Below, in pieces: positions 14,289 to 22,364 of a DNA stretch of 30,336 nucleotides (position 1 is its first letter; each line of letters begins with the position of its first letter). This stretch comes from CAYRLW01 sp964425215 (GTDB taxonomy: Bacteria > Spirochaetota > Spirochaetia > Treponematales > Breznakiellaceae). Location: assembly GCA_964425215.1 (NCBI GenBank), contig CAYRLW010000045.1:1-30336 (forward strand), written 5' to 3'. The notes beneath the pieces are model-generated. The model did no database searches, had not been told where the DNA came from, and saw nothing but the letters and a program-made list of their open reading frames with translations. Made by a program: the position numbers and the translations under genes.

Positions 14289-14316
14289 TTGACGATTTTT
14301 CTATTTCGTTTATAAT
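14289..14316 (+). promoter_or_regulatory. Sigma70-type promoter of kduI-kduD
   Basis: TTGACG (14289-14294) and a perfect TATAAT (14311-14316) are separated by 16 bases. The promoter lies 53 bases before the kduI start codon. The rest of the 14177-14369 gap shows no gene and no strong terminator for the LacI-family gene, so some read-through into kduI is possible. Confidence 0.8.
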
Positions 14317-14369
14317 GATGTTCGTTGACCGGCGGCCCCATGGGAAGCCTGCCGGGACGGAGGTTATCT

Positions 14370-15206
14370 ATGAAATTGGACGTTCGGTACGCGAATCATC
14401 CGGAGGACGCTAAGGGGTATACGACGGAGGAACAGCGGAAACATTTTTTAGTGGAACGGATCTTTTCTCCCGACGAAACGCTTTTGACGTACAGCCATCA
14501 GGATAGGATGGTATTTGGCGGAGCCATGCCGGTTTCCAAAGTCCTTGGTTTGGAAGCGGGTAAAGAATTCGGTACCGATTTTTTTCTTGAGCGACGGGAA
14601 TTGGGGCTAATCAATATTGGAAGCCCAGGACGGGTTATCGTGGATGGTCAGTCCTTTGACCTGGTGAAGGGTGATGGAATGTATATCGGTATGGGAAAGC
14701 GGGAGGTCCGCTTCTCTTCCTCCTCTAGCGCCGCCCCCGCTAAGTTCTACCTGGTCAGCGCCCCTGCCCATACATCGTATCCTACCGTAAAAATCGAAAT
14801 GGCCAAAGCGAACCCCCGAAAGCTGGGTTCCCTGGAAAATTCCAACGAACGGACTATTTACCAGTACGTTCATCCCGCGGTGTGCAAAAGCTGTCAGCTG
14901 GTGATGGGAATGACGATCCTTGAAAAGGGGAGCGTCTGGAATACCATGCCCTGCCACACCCACGAACGGCGGATGGAAGTATACTTCTATTTTGATATGG
15001 CCAGCGACGCGAGGGTGTTTCATTTCCATGGACAACCATCCCAGACCCGGCACCTGGTGGTGGCCAACGAACAGGCGGTTATCTCTCCCAGTTGGTCCAT
15101 CCATTCCGGCGTAGGGACAGGAAACTACACCTTTATTTGGGGAATGGCTGGGGAGAATCAAACCTTCGACGATATGGATACCGTATCGAGCGAAAACTTA
15201 AAATAG
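14370..15206 (+). CDS. kduI: 5-keto-4-deoxyuronate isomerase
   Basis: This 278-residue cupin enzyme converts 5-keto-4-deoxyuronate to 2,5-diketo-3-deoxygluconate, the first cytoplasmic step after unsaturated uronates are released. The zinc ligands fall at His196, His198, Glu203 (in CHTHERRMEVYFYF) and His245 (SIHSGVGT), the positions known for E. coli KduI, and the length agrees too. ATG 14370, with a GGAGG site about eight bases upstream, is chosen instead of an in-frame opening at 14325 that would add 15 uncharacteristic residues. kduD follows after ten bases. Together with the GH88 enzyme encoded on the opposite strand, it forms a continuous pathway. Confidence 0.96.
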   Translation: MKLDVRYANHPEDAKGYTTEEQRKHFLVERIFSPDETLLTYSHQDRMVFGGAMPVSKVLGLEAGKEFGTDFFLERRELGLINIGSPGRVIVDGQSFDLVKGDGMYIGMGKREVRFSSSSSAAPAKFYLVSAPAHTSYPTVKIEMAKANPRKLGSLENSNERTIYQYVHPAVCKSCQLVMGMTILEKGSVWNTMPCHTHERRMEVYFYFDMASDARVFHFHGQPSQTRHLVVANEQAVISPSWSIHSGVGTGNYTFIWGMAGENQTFDDMDTVSSENLK

Positions 15207-15216
15207 GGGGTTCCGT

Positions 15217-15987
15217 ATGCCGGGGATTCTTGACTCTTTTAGATTGGACGGAAAGATCGCCCTGGTAACCGGTTGCAACCGGGGGCTGGGCAAGGCTATC
15301 GCCATTGCCCTCGCGCAGGCGGGGGCGGATATCGCCGGGGTTAGTTCGTCTGCCCAGGCGGAGGAAACTCGAAGCGCGGTGGAGGGGGCGGGAAGACAAT
15401 TCCTCTATATTCAGGCGGATCTGGGTTCCCTCAAGCCGATTCCCGAAATCTTTGAAAAAACCCTTAACCGCTTCGGCCGTCTGGATATACTGGTGAATAA
15501 CGCTGGAATTATACGTCGAAACGATTCCCTTGACTTTACGGAAAAAGATTGGGACGATGTGATGAACGTAAACCTTAAAACGCTGTTTTTTATGTGCCAA
15601 GCGGCGGCCCGGCAATTTGTAAAACAAAACTCCGGGGGAAAAATCATCAACATCGCTTCCATGCTTAGCTTCCAAGGGGGAATTCGAATTCCTTCGTACA
15701 CCGCCTCCAAGAGCGGGGTCCGGGGGATTACCATGCAGATGGCCAACGAGTGGGCTTCCCGGGGGATAAACGTAAACGCCATAGCCCCCGGCTACATGGA
15801 AACCGATAACACCGCCCTGCTCCGCGCGGATCCGGCCCGTTATGCCGCGATCCTAGAACGGATCCCCGCAGGACGCTGGGGCCAAGGGGAAGACCTCGCC
15901 GGGGCGGCCGTATTCCTTGCCTCGGCGGCTTCCGATTACGTTCACGGCTACACCATCGCCGTGGACGGGGGCTGGCTGGGAAGGTAG
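15217..15987 (+). CDS. kduD: 2-dehydro-3-deoxy-D-gluconate 5-dehydrogenase
   Basis: This is a 256-residue classical SDR with cofactor motif TGCNRGLG, NNAG, and catalytic Ser148, Tyr161 and Lys165. Long stretches follow what I recall of E. coli KduD: IIRRNDSLDFTEKDWDDVMN, INIASMLSFQGGIRIPSYTA, NVNAIAPGYM and AVDGGWLGR. It reduces 2,5-diketo-3-deoxygluconate (the KduI product) to 2-keto-3-deoxygluconate with NADH. It lies ten bases after kduI in the same operon. Its stop is only 13 bases from the end of the convergent GH88 gene, with no terminator in between. It is a much cleaner KduD than the related protein at 5624-6379. Confidence 0.95.
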   Translation: MPGILDSFRLDGKIALVTGCNRGLGKAIAIALAQAGADIAGVSSSAQAEETRSAVEGAGRQFLYIQADLGSLKPIPEIFEKTLNRFGRLDILVNNAGIIRRNDSLDFTEKDWDDVMNVNLKTLFFMCQAAARQFVKQNSGGKIINIASMLSFQGGIRIPSYTASKSGVRGITMQMANEWASRGINVNAIAPGYMETDNTALLRADPARYAAILERIPAGRWGQGEDLAGAAVFLASAASDYVHGYTIAVDGGWLGR

Positions 15988-16000
15988 GGTCCCCCTGGGC

Positions 16001-17188
16001 TTACCAATACGAACGGCTTCCATGGAGTACCCGCATAAGAGATTCCATAAAGAAAAAATCACCCCAAATCGTACATTCATCTATTCCATTCCTCTGAGGT
16101 TTTCCATATACCCCGTGGAGCAGTATTCCGTTAGAATGGGGTTCGGACCTACTGGTGTAGTGGAGGATTAACGATTCAAGGATTTTTAACGCGGCGTTTT
16201 CAAAAAGACGGCGATCTGGATCCAGATGGGGTAAGTGTCCCGCCAGCTCCAACAACCCAGCTGTGCCGATTACCGCCGCGGAACTATCTCGTTCTTCTGG
16301 TCCATCTACAAAAATGAGATCCCAATAGGGAACCATATCTTCTGGAAGACGATTTAAAAAATAATGAGCCAGACCTTTAGCCTCTGACAAAAGTAACGGA
16401 TCCTTGAGGTAGCGATAAGAAAGGGCGTTACCATAGATGCCCCAGGTTTGGCCTCGGGCCCAACAAGATTTGTTAGAATAACCCTGATGTGTATCCCCTT
16501 TTAATGGATTGCCGGTGACCGTGTCGAAATAGAACGTATGGAAGGTAGACCAGTCTGAACGTATAAGATGTTCATTTGCTTTATAAATATGGGATGTTGC
16601 GGCCTCCCGATAATAGGGGTTGCGGGTTTCCTCTGATGCCCAAAAAAGAAGAGGTAAGTTCATATCGCAATCTATTATGATGCGGCCCCTCTGGGAGGGG
16701 TCGTTAAGATCACCCCACGCTTGAATAATGCCAGCCTTTTCGTTGTACCGCTGGAGTAATAGGTCGGCGGCCTTAAGCGCGGTAGCCCGAGCGGATATAT
16801 TTCCGTCTAATCGCCACGCTACAATGCAGGAGAGGGTGTACAGAAAACCTAAATCATGGGTATTAGTTTCAATACGAGCATCCAGACGGTGACGATAATC
16901 GGATATTTGACCATCCGCGACAGTTTTAAATAGATTATCTCCCGTAGCTTCCCAGGCCAGATACAACATTCCCGTCCAAAAAGAACTGGTCCATTCTACA
17001 TTTTCTATGGAAGCATATACATTGTTCTTACTTGCAGGTGCTGGATAGGAGTTGCTAAAACTTTTAATATTATTCTTTATTTTTGATATTGCAAAATGTA
17101 AAGCATCGGTCCAAAATTTTTCTTCTCTGTTTACAGCATGTTCTATAATGGTGGCATTTAAAATTGACTCCATTTGATTCCTATTCAT
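16001..17188 (-). CDS. ugl: Unsaturated glucuronyl hydrolase, GH88
   Basis: This 395-residue (alpha/alpha)6-barrel enzyme matches GH88. The two key aspartates are visible as Asp112 in THDLGF and Asp173 in IIDCDMNLPLLFWA, with other family segments WTSSFWTGMLYLAWE, CWARGQTWGIYG and SSAAVIGTAGLLEL. It hydrates the double bond of 4,5-unsaturated glucuronyl ends left by polysaccharide lyases, releasing an unsaturated uronate that rearranges to the KduI substrate. No signal peptide is present, so it acts in the cytoplasm on imported oligosaccharides. The start at ATG 17188 has GAAGGA upstream; an in-frame ATG at 17230 has no comparable site. It is the last gene of the ABC-GH2-GH88 operon. Confidence 0.93.
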   Translation of the reverse strand: MNRNQMESILNATIIEHAVNREEKFWTDALHFAISKIKNNIKSFSNSYPAPASKNNVYASIENVEWTSSFWTGMLYLAWEATGDNLFKTVADGQISDYRHRLDARIETNTHDLGFLYTLSCIVAWRLDGNISARATALKAADLLLQRYNEKAGIIQAWGDLNDPSQRGRIIIDCDMNLPLLFWASEETRNPYYREAATSHIYKANEHLIRSDWSTFHTFYFDTVTGNPLKGDTHQGYSNKSCWARGQTWGIYGNALSYRYLKDPLLLSEAKGLAHYFLNRLPEDMVPYWDLIFVDGPEERDSSAAVIGTAGLLELAGHLPHLDPDRRLFENAALKILESLILHYTSRSEPHSNGILLHGVYGKPQRNGIDECTIWGDFFFMESLMRVLHGSRSYW

Positions 17189-17244
17189 TTTGTTCCTTCT
17201 CTTTTGTAACTTTTCTTGTCCCCTATTCATTACTATTACCTACA

Positions 17245-19041
17245 TTAACATAGAGCCTTATAAAAATCCGCCAAGACCCAGAAAGCGGCCTTTTTAGTTT
17301 TTCTGTCCGCGTCAATAAGTCCCTTTCGGTTATACAATTCTTGATATCGATTAAGTCTACGGGGGCACCGGAAGTCGTATAAAATCCACGGGGTGGTACC
17401 CTTGATATAGGAACAAGAGGCGATGACCGCGACTTGGTTTTCGTAAACGTTCTTCTGCATATCCTCGGTAAAAAGATCGTTCACCGTTCCCCGTTGACCC
17501 TTGCGAGCCCCCGCGCCAAATTCACAGATTATGACCGGTTTGTCGGGGTGGGAGTTTTCTAGGATTTGAGGAAGTTTTGTAAAGTCCGGATCGTACCAGC
17601 CATAGTATTCATTGATGCCAATGATATCTAAATGAGAAGCTAATCGGTCCGCAATGGCCAACCGTTCATGATCGATAAGACACGCCGCGGATATGGGCCG
17701 GGTGCCGTCTAAAGCCCTTGCCCTGGCGACAAGGCGGGACATAAAAGAAAGTCGTTCATCAGTGTCGGCGTTCTCGTTTCCTACGGACCAAATGGCCGCG
17801 CTGACCCGGTTCCTATCTCGCAGTATCAATTCGGATAATTGATTTTCCGCGTCCGTGTACGTTTCCGTGTTGTCAAACGCGATGGCCCAATATACGGGGA
17901 CTTCCGACCAAAGGAGTACCCCTTCTTCGTCGGCGATTCGAGCAAAGCGGCCGTCGTGGGGATAATGGGCCAACCGCAGATAGTTTCCGTGCAGTTCCTT
18001 TAGGTGCGCTATGGTAGAACGGATGATTTCTTCGGTAGTGGTTTTACCCAATTCAACGTGGTCTTCGTGTACACAGATTCCTTTAAGGTAAATCGGTCTA
18101 CCATTCAAGAGAATGTCCTGACCAGAAACCCGTAGTTCCTTAAATCCAATTCGATCCTTAATAGAATCAAACGTTAGCCCGCTGGAACCTTCGATGGCTT
18201 TTATTTCCACGGCGTATAACCGAGGATTTTCGGGGGACCATAATTCTGGTTTAGCTGTAAACGTAATCTTCCCGTGTCCCTGACTAACGTTCACCGTACG
18301 GTGTATATTTAATTCATCGATTATAAGTTGTACGATACCATCTACTTCTCCGTTTAACTCCACATCAAAGGCGATCGTTCCAAAAGTCCCGTCGTTTACC
18401 AGCCGTAAGAACCAATCTTTTATAAATACAGAAGGAGTTCTAATCAACGTAACGTCCCGGTATAACCCTCCGTAGTTAAACCAATCCGTATTTTCCATAG
18501 GAACCCGATCTGGTCTTCTTCGGGCTTCAACCACAACGACGATCCGATTTTCCGTTTTAAGCCAATCGGTCGCTTCTACCGAAAAAGGTGTAGACCCGCC
18601 ATCGTGGGTTCCAAGGTGTTGGCCGTTTAGAAATACCGATGTCTGATAGTTGGAACCTTCAAAACGGAGGAAACAGCGTTCATCTTTCATTTTTTTGACG
18701 TATCTGAACGTACGGGTATAAACACCGGAACCTTCAAAATATCGCAGTTCTTTTTTTTGTTGGTTCCAACAGGAAGGAACCGGTATGGTATCCCAGGCTT
18801 CCCAATCCCAATCCAAGGGAAGGGGCCTTCCATTTTTATCTTCCTTTATGTCCTGGAACCAGTGGGCTCTGCGGCAGGTATCGTACCAATCTACCCCAAA
18901 GTTCCAGGTCCCGTTAAGACTTTCGCCAATTCTTCCCGTGTTGTTAATGAGGTTAGAGTGATTTAGCTTTAGGGACCTATATTCGGAAGTATAATCCGTA
19001 TCGTGAATGTGGGAGATAAAATTACCGCTCTTTTCTTGCAT
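17245..19041 (-). CDS. uidA: Beta-glucuronidase, GH2
   Basis: This 598-residue GH2 enzyme has an N-terminal jelly-roll (about 40-200), an immunoglobulin-like domain (about 205-300) and a TIM barrel (about 305-590). The catalytic acid/base is Glu423 in SVGNEN and the nucleophile is Glu507 in IICEFGAG. The Asn571-x-Lys573 motif (YNRKGL), known to bind the glucuronate carboxylate in bacterial beta-glucuronidases, is present and argues against beta-galactosidase. There is no signal peptide, so it acts in the cytoplasm on imported glucuronides. It lies 14 bases after the permease gene and 56 bases before the GH88 gene. The pair can remove both saturated and unsaturated glucuronyl ends. Confidence 0.93.
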   Translation of the reverse strand: MQEKSGNFISHIHDTDYTSEYRSLKLNHSNLINNTGRIGESLNGTWNFGVDWYDTCRRAHWFQDIKEDKNGRPLPLDWDWEAWDTIPVPSCWNQQKKELRYFEGSGVYTRTFRYVKKMKDERCFLRFEGSNYQTSVFLNGQHLGTHDGGSTPFSVEATDWLKTENRIVVVVEARRRPDRVPMENTDWFNYGGLYRDVTLIRTPSVFIKDWFLRLVNDGTFGTIAFDVELNGEVDGIVQLIIDELNIHRTVNVSQGHGKITFTAKPELWSPENPRLYAVEIKAIEGSSGLTFDSIKDRIGFKELRVSGQDILLNGRPIYLKGICVHEDHVELGKTTTEEIIRSTIAHLKELHGNYLRLAHYPHDGRFARIADEEGVLLWSEVPVYWAIAFDNTETYTDAENQLSELILRDRNRVSAAIWSVGNENADTDERLSFMSRLVARARALDGTRPISAACLIDHERLAIADRLASHLDIIGINEYYGWYDPDFTKLPQILENSHPDKPVIICEFGAGARKGQRGTVNDLFTEDMQKNVYENQVAVIASCSYIKGTTPWILYDFRCPRRLNRYQELYNRKGLIDADRKTKKAAFWVLADFYKALC

Positions 19042-19055
19042 GATGTACTCCTTGT

Positions 19056-19925
19056 TTAACCTTTAACGCCGCTCGCGGCGACGCCTTCTACAAAGTATTT
19101 TTGCGCGGAAAGAAAAATGATCATTACCGGAATGATTGAAACAAACGAGGCCGCCATTTGGGGACCCACAAAGGTATACTGTTCAGTCGCGAAATCCGCC
19201 ATTCCCAGGGGGATGGTTTTTAAGCGTTGACTGGTCAAATAAATCAGTGGTCCAAAAAAATCGTTCCAGAAAAATCGAAACGCGAATATTATTTGGGTCG
19301 CAATAACGGGCTTGGCTAGGGGGAGCATAAGTCGGAAAAATATTGAAAATTCACCGGCCCCATCAATGTGAGCCGCCTCCAGGTAACTATCCGGTATGGT
19401 CATAAAATATTGTTTAATCAAAAACGTTCCGAAGGCGGTAAAAGAGCCCGTTACAATCAGTGCCCAGTGGGAATCGTAGAGCCCCAAGTTACGAATAATA
19501 ATAAACTGCGGAATAATGATCGCTTGCAGGGGAATCATTATGGATATGACGTAGACCATAAAAAGCAAGTCCCGACCTTTCCAATAGAGTTTGGAAAAAG
19601 CGTAGGCCCCCGTTGTGGCGGTAATAAGTTGAACTATCACGATGATGGTTGTCAGCTTAATGGAGTTCCAGGTATATAAAGGGAATTTGCTCAATAACTG
19701 AGAAAAATTGGCTAACGTTGGGGTTTTGGGAACGATTTTCATGGGAAAATCGTAGATCTGCGAATCCGGTTTAAAGGCGGTGGAAACCATTACAACCAGA
19801 GGAAGAAATATAATAAGGGTGGTTACGCAGAGAACAGTTATTTGGATGAGTCTGTAAATCCATGAGGATCCTGTTGGGGACCGTCGAATGGATCGAAATG
19901 ATTCTGTATTTCTAGACAATATCAT
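19056..19925 (-). CDS. ABC sugar transporter permease, CUT1 (MalG/LacG-like)
   Basis: This 289-residue permease has six predicted helices and a MalG-type cytoplasmic EAA loop, EAAHIDGAGEFSIFFRLMLPLAKP, which docks the ATPase. The C-terminus ends in VEGVAASGVKG, typical of the MalG branch. The gene overlaps the upstream permease gene by 14 bases, so their translation is coupled. The neighbouring glycosidase genes suggest a uronic-acid oligosaccharide substrate. No ATP-binding subunit gene is in the window; such CUT1 systems often share a multitask MsmK/UgpC-type ATPase encoded elsewhere. Confidence 0.93.
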   Translation of the reverse strand: MILSRNTESFRSIRRSPTGSSWIYRLIQITVLCVTTLIIFLPLVVMVSTAFKPDSQIYDFPMKIVPKTPTLANFSQLLSKFPLYTWNSIKLTTIIVIVQLITATTGAYAFSKLYWKGRDLLFMVYVISIMIPLQAIIIPQFIIIRNLGLYDSHWALIVTGSFTAFGTFLIKQYFMTIPDSYLEAAHIDGAGEFSIFFRLMLPLAKPVIATQIIFAFRFFWNDFFGPLIYLTSQRLKTIPLGMADFATEQYTFVGPQMAASFVSIIPVMIIFLSAQKYFVEGVAASGVKG

Positions 19926-20808
19926 AATTGACCCACCTTTTTTGTCCCCGCTGTTGGATTACCGTGATAATCATCACCATTCCAAGAAGAATTACCGATT
20001 CGGCCGCCGCGTAGCCAAATCTAAATTGGGAAAATCCGTTTTTGTAGATTTCAAAGACGAGCACGGATGTGGCTCCGGCGGGGCCTCCCCCAGATTGTCC
20101 ACCGGTCATTACAAATACCTGGTCAAATACCTGGAACGCACGAATAATCGCGATGGTGATACTGTAGAACATGATAGGCGACAACCCCGGCAAGGTAACG
20201 GCGAAAAAGCGCCTAATCGAAGACGCTCCATCGATCGCTGCGGCTTCGTAAAGGGTCCTGCTTATGGTTTGTAAGCCCCCAAGAAAGAGTACCATATAGT
20301 AACCAAAACTCTGCCACACCGTTACCATAATGATAGTTGGCAGGGCAGAGCTTTCTCCTCCCAGCCATTGGCTGGTAGGAAGTCCCCAATGTTTTAACAA
20401 CTGGTTCAGGGGGCCCCGTTGGGGATCTAGAATAAGCATAAAAGCTAAACTTATGGCAACGGAAGAAAGAACATTCGGCATAAAGATAACGCTACGGAAA
20501 AAATTTCTTCCAAATATTTTATCATTTAACCATAGGGCAAAAGCGAGCCCTAAGAGAATTTGAAAAAGGACCACCCAAAAAGTAAATAGAATGGTGACCC
20601 ACAGGCTTTTTAAAAAGAGCGCGCTATGAAAGGCTACCGCGTAGTTGGTAAATCCTGTAAATCGGAATTTGGCGCCCCCCGAATAGTTCGTTAAGGAAAT
20701 GCCAAGGGCAAAGAGAATAGGAAGAGCGATAAATATTATAAAACCTAAAAGACTAGGAAGAACAAACGCGGCAACGACGGGCCAGGGCGTTCGCTTTATA
20801 CTCCGCAT
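19912..20808 (-). CDS. ABC sugar transporter permease, CUT1 (MalF/LacF-like)
   Basis: This 298-residue permease has six predicted helices: an N-terminal one (VVAAFVLPSLLGFIIFIALP) and five after a short periplasmic loop. The EAA loop is EAAAIDGASSIRRFFAVTLPGLSP. It pairs with the MalG-like subunit encoded immediately downstream to form the membrane channel of an oligosaccharide importer. The gene follows the binding-protein gene across a 65-base gap that contains a strong hairpin, an arrangement that usually makes the binding protein more abundant than the permeases. Confidence 0.93.
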   Translation of the reverse strand: MRSIKRTPWPVVAAFVLPSLLGFIIFIALPILFALGISLTNYSGGAKFRFTGFTNYAVAFHSALFLKSLWVTILFTFWVVLFQILLGLAFALWLNDKIFGRNFFRSVIFMPNVLSSVAISLAFMLILDPQRGPLNQLLKHWGLPTSQWLGGESSALPTIIMVTVWQSFGYYMVLFLGGLQTISRTLYEAAAIDGASSIRRFFAVTLPGLSPIMFYSITIAIIRAFQVFDQVFVMTGGQSGGGPAGATSVLVFEIYKNGFSQFRFGYAAAESVILLGMVMIITVIQQRGQKRWVNYDIV

Positions 20809-20833
20809 ACGTGCTCCGATGATTTGGATTTAG

Positions 20834-20869
20834 AAGAAGACGCTCGGGTTCTATTCCGAGCGTCTTCTT
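20834..20869. terminator. Strong hairpin between binding-protein and permease genes
   Basis: A perfect 14-bp stem, AAGAAGACGCTCGG (20834-20847) with its complement (20856-20869), and an 8-base loop begins within a few bases of the binding-protein stop. The T run is on the + strand side; on the transcribed minus strand the stem is followed by a mixed sequence. It probably works as a partial terminator or 3' stabiliser for the binding-protein mRNA. Confidence 0.75.
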
Positions 20870-20873
20870 TTTA

Positions 20874-22172
20874 TTATTTAGAGGTGTCTATTATTTCTTT
20901 TAGTCCCGCTTTCAATTTTCCATCAAAATCCGCGTCGGACAATTTTCCAAGAAGGTATTCTTCTATCATGTTGTTAATTTGTGCTTCGATGCGGCTTCCA
21001 AATTTAGTCATCAACATGGGATAAGATTTTTTCGGTTCGGTGAAATATTCCAACGATTGGCTGTCGGGTAACGCCTTAGAAAGGACTTGCTTAACCTCCG
21101 GGGTAATAGTAGCTGGAAGCACTCCCGCTTGGGCTGCAATTTTAGCTCCCTCGGGGCCACCCATCCAGGCGATAAATCTAAAGGCGGCTTCTTTATGTTT
21201 AGCGTAGGAAGTGACGTGATTAAAGGTGGGAGACCCCATGGTTACGTAGGTTTTTTCGTCGCTGGGAAGGCGCGTAACGCCCCAATCGTTCCAAGAAAAA
21301 CCTTGAAGAAGATTCTGGTCCCGGCCGGCGATCATAAACCCGGGAAACCATTCACCGATTAAAAGCATAGCCGCCTTACCATCGTAAAATTGTTTGGAAT
21401 AGTGGGTCTTTGTTACCTTCATATCGATAAGGGGCCACATAGCCTTTTGGTCTTCTAACTGTTTTCTCATCTGGAACCATCGTTGGATAGCCCCATCGTA
21501 AGCAATGTTGCCTTTAGTATCGATGATTGGCTTTTGTTTTTGAGCTTCCATCAATAATTGATTGGACCCCCAAAAATAAACGGTCGCCCCATACACCGAG
21601 CCATCACCCGAAGAGAGCTTTTTTGCGACTTCGGCAAATTTATCCCAAGTCCAGGTTCCGTTTTTTACATAAACGTCCGGTGTGGGAATCCCGGCTTTTT
21701 CAAACAATTTTTTATTATAGTAGGTATAATATGCCGCCCCACGCCACGGGAAAGCGACGACCTTTCCATCGATGGTTACGGCGTCTTTATACGAATCCAC
21801 CGCGGATCTATCGACCCCGGTTTTTGCCAATAGATCGTCCAAAGGTTCTATTGCCCCATTATCGTAATGTCCAAACATATCCGATTGGCGTTTTTGCATG
21901 TAACAATCCATTTCCGCTTTGGCCGTTAAAAGCGTGGTTATTTTGGTTTCATAGTCCGGAGAAGGAAGGTATCGAGCGTCGACGATGATGTCTTTTTGGG
22001 AAGCGTTGAAAGCGTCGACGATGGGCTTTAAAGAAGGATCATCCCATAAATAATAAATAATCGTGGTGGGACCGCTTTGGACGGGGGGCGCGCTCTCTTT
22101 TTGCCCCGCTGCAAAAAGGGAAAACGCGCTTAAAAGGCCCAGGGTCACGGATAAAAATTTGGTTAGCTTCAT
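20874..22172 (-). CDS. ABC sugar-binding protein, extracellular family 1 (CUT1)
   Basis: This is a 432-residue binding protein with a signal peptide (MKLTKFLSVTLGLLSAFSLFA) and an AAGQKES junction typical of Treponema binding proteins; there is no lipobox Cys. The family-1 pattern is clear: TIIYYLWDDPSLKPIVDAFN at the start, GKVVAFPWRGAAYYTYYNKKLF, and GSPTFNHVTSYAKHKEAAFRFIAW toward the C-terminus. It would capture an oligosaccharide in the periplasm and deliver it to the two permeases. AGGAG precedes ATG 22172. It is the first gene of the operon, and the direct repeats at 22291-22321 lie about 120-150 bases upstream, suitable for AraC-type activation. Confidence 0.93.
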   Translation of the reverse strand: MKLTKFLSVTLGLLSAFSLFAAGQKESAPPVQSGPTTIIYYLWDDPSLKPIVDAFNASQKDIIVDARYLPSPDYETKITTLLTAKAEMDCYMQKRQSDMFGHYDNGAIEPLDDLLAKTGVDRSAVDSYKDAVTIDGKVVAFPWRGAAYYTYYNKKLFEKAGIPTPDVYVKNGTWTWDKFAEVAKKLSSGDGSVYGATVYFWGSNQLLMEAQKQKPIIDTKGNIAYDGAIQRWFQMRKQLEDQKAMWPLIDMKVTKTHYSKQFYDGKAAMLLIGEWFPGFMIAGRDQNLLQGFSWNDWGVTRLPSDEKTYVTMGSPTFNHVTSYAKHKEAAFRFIAWMGGPEGAKIAAQAGVLPATITPEVKQVLSKALPDSQSLEYFTEPKKSYPMLMTKFGSRIEAQINNMIEEYLLGKLSDADFDGKLKAGLKEIIDTSK

Positions 22173-22290
22173 GTATCGCTCCTTTAATAGAAAATTTGAA
22201 CGTCGCTCTCCTTGTTTTAAAACTGCATGGATCGACGCTCTAACCTATTAACTATCCGGTTTCTCCGTTTTGGCTACTTTGAAAAAGGGA

Positions 22291-22321
22291 TAAAACTTGT
22301 TTTTCCCATTAAAACTTGTTT
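22291..22321. promoter_or_regulatory. Tandem 12-bp direct repeats, candidate AraC-type binding sites
   Basis: TAAAACTTGTTT occurs twice exactly, at 22291-22302 and 22310-22321, with a 19-base period. Direct repeats spaced about two helical turns apart are the usual form of AraC-family sites. They lie between the AraC-family gene and the binding-protein gene, upstream of the latter. The rest of the 22173-22364 gap shows no gene; a 6-bp dyad ATTCGC/GCGAAT (22327-22348) near the regulator stop is a possible weak terminator. Confidence 0.6.
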
Positions 22322-22364
22322 GTAAATTCGCCAATGATTTCGCGAATGGGCTTTTTATGGGTTT

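Noticed and set aside
14325..14369. Earlier in-frame start for kduI
   Set aside because: It lies only nine bases after the -10 box, and the added residues are not family-like; GGAGG points to ATG 14370, which gives the standard 278-residue protein.
17245..19041. GH2 enzyme as a beta-galactosidase
   Set aside because: The Asn-x-Lys glucuronate-binding motif at 571-573, its length and the uronate gene context point to beta-glucuronidase.
22291..22321. Direct repeats as a CRISPR remnant
   Set aside because: There are only two 12-base units with a 7-base spacer and no cas genes; the layout suits regulator sites.
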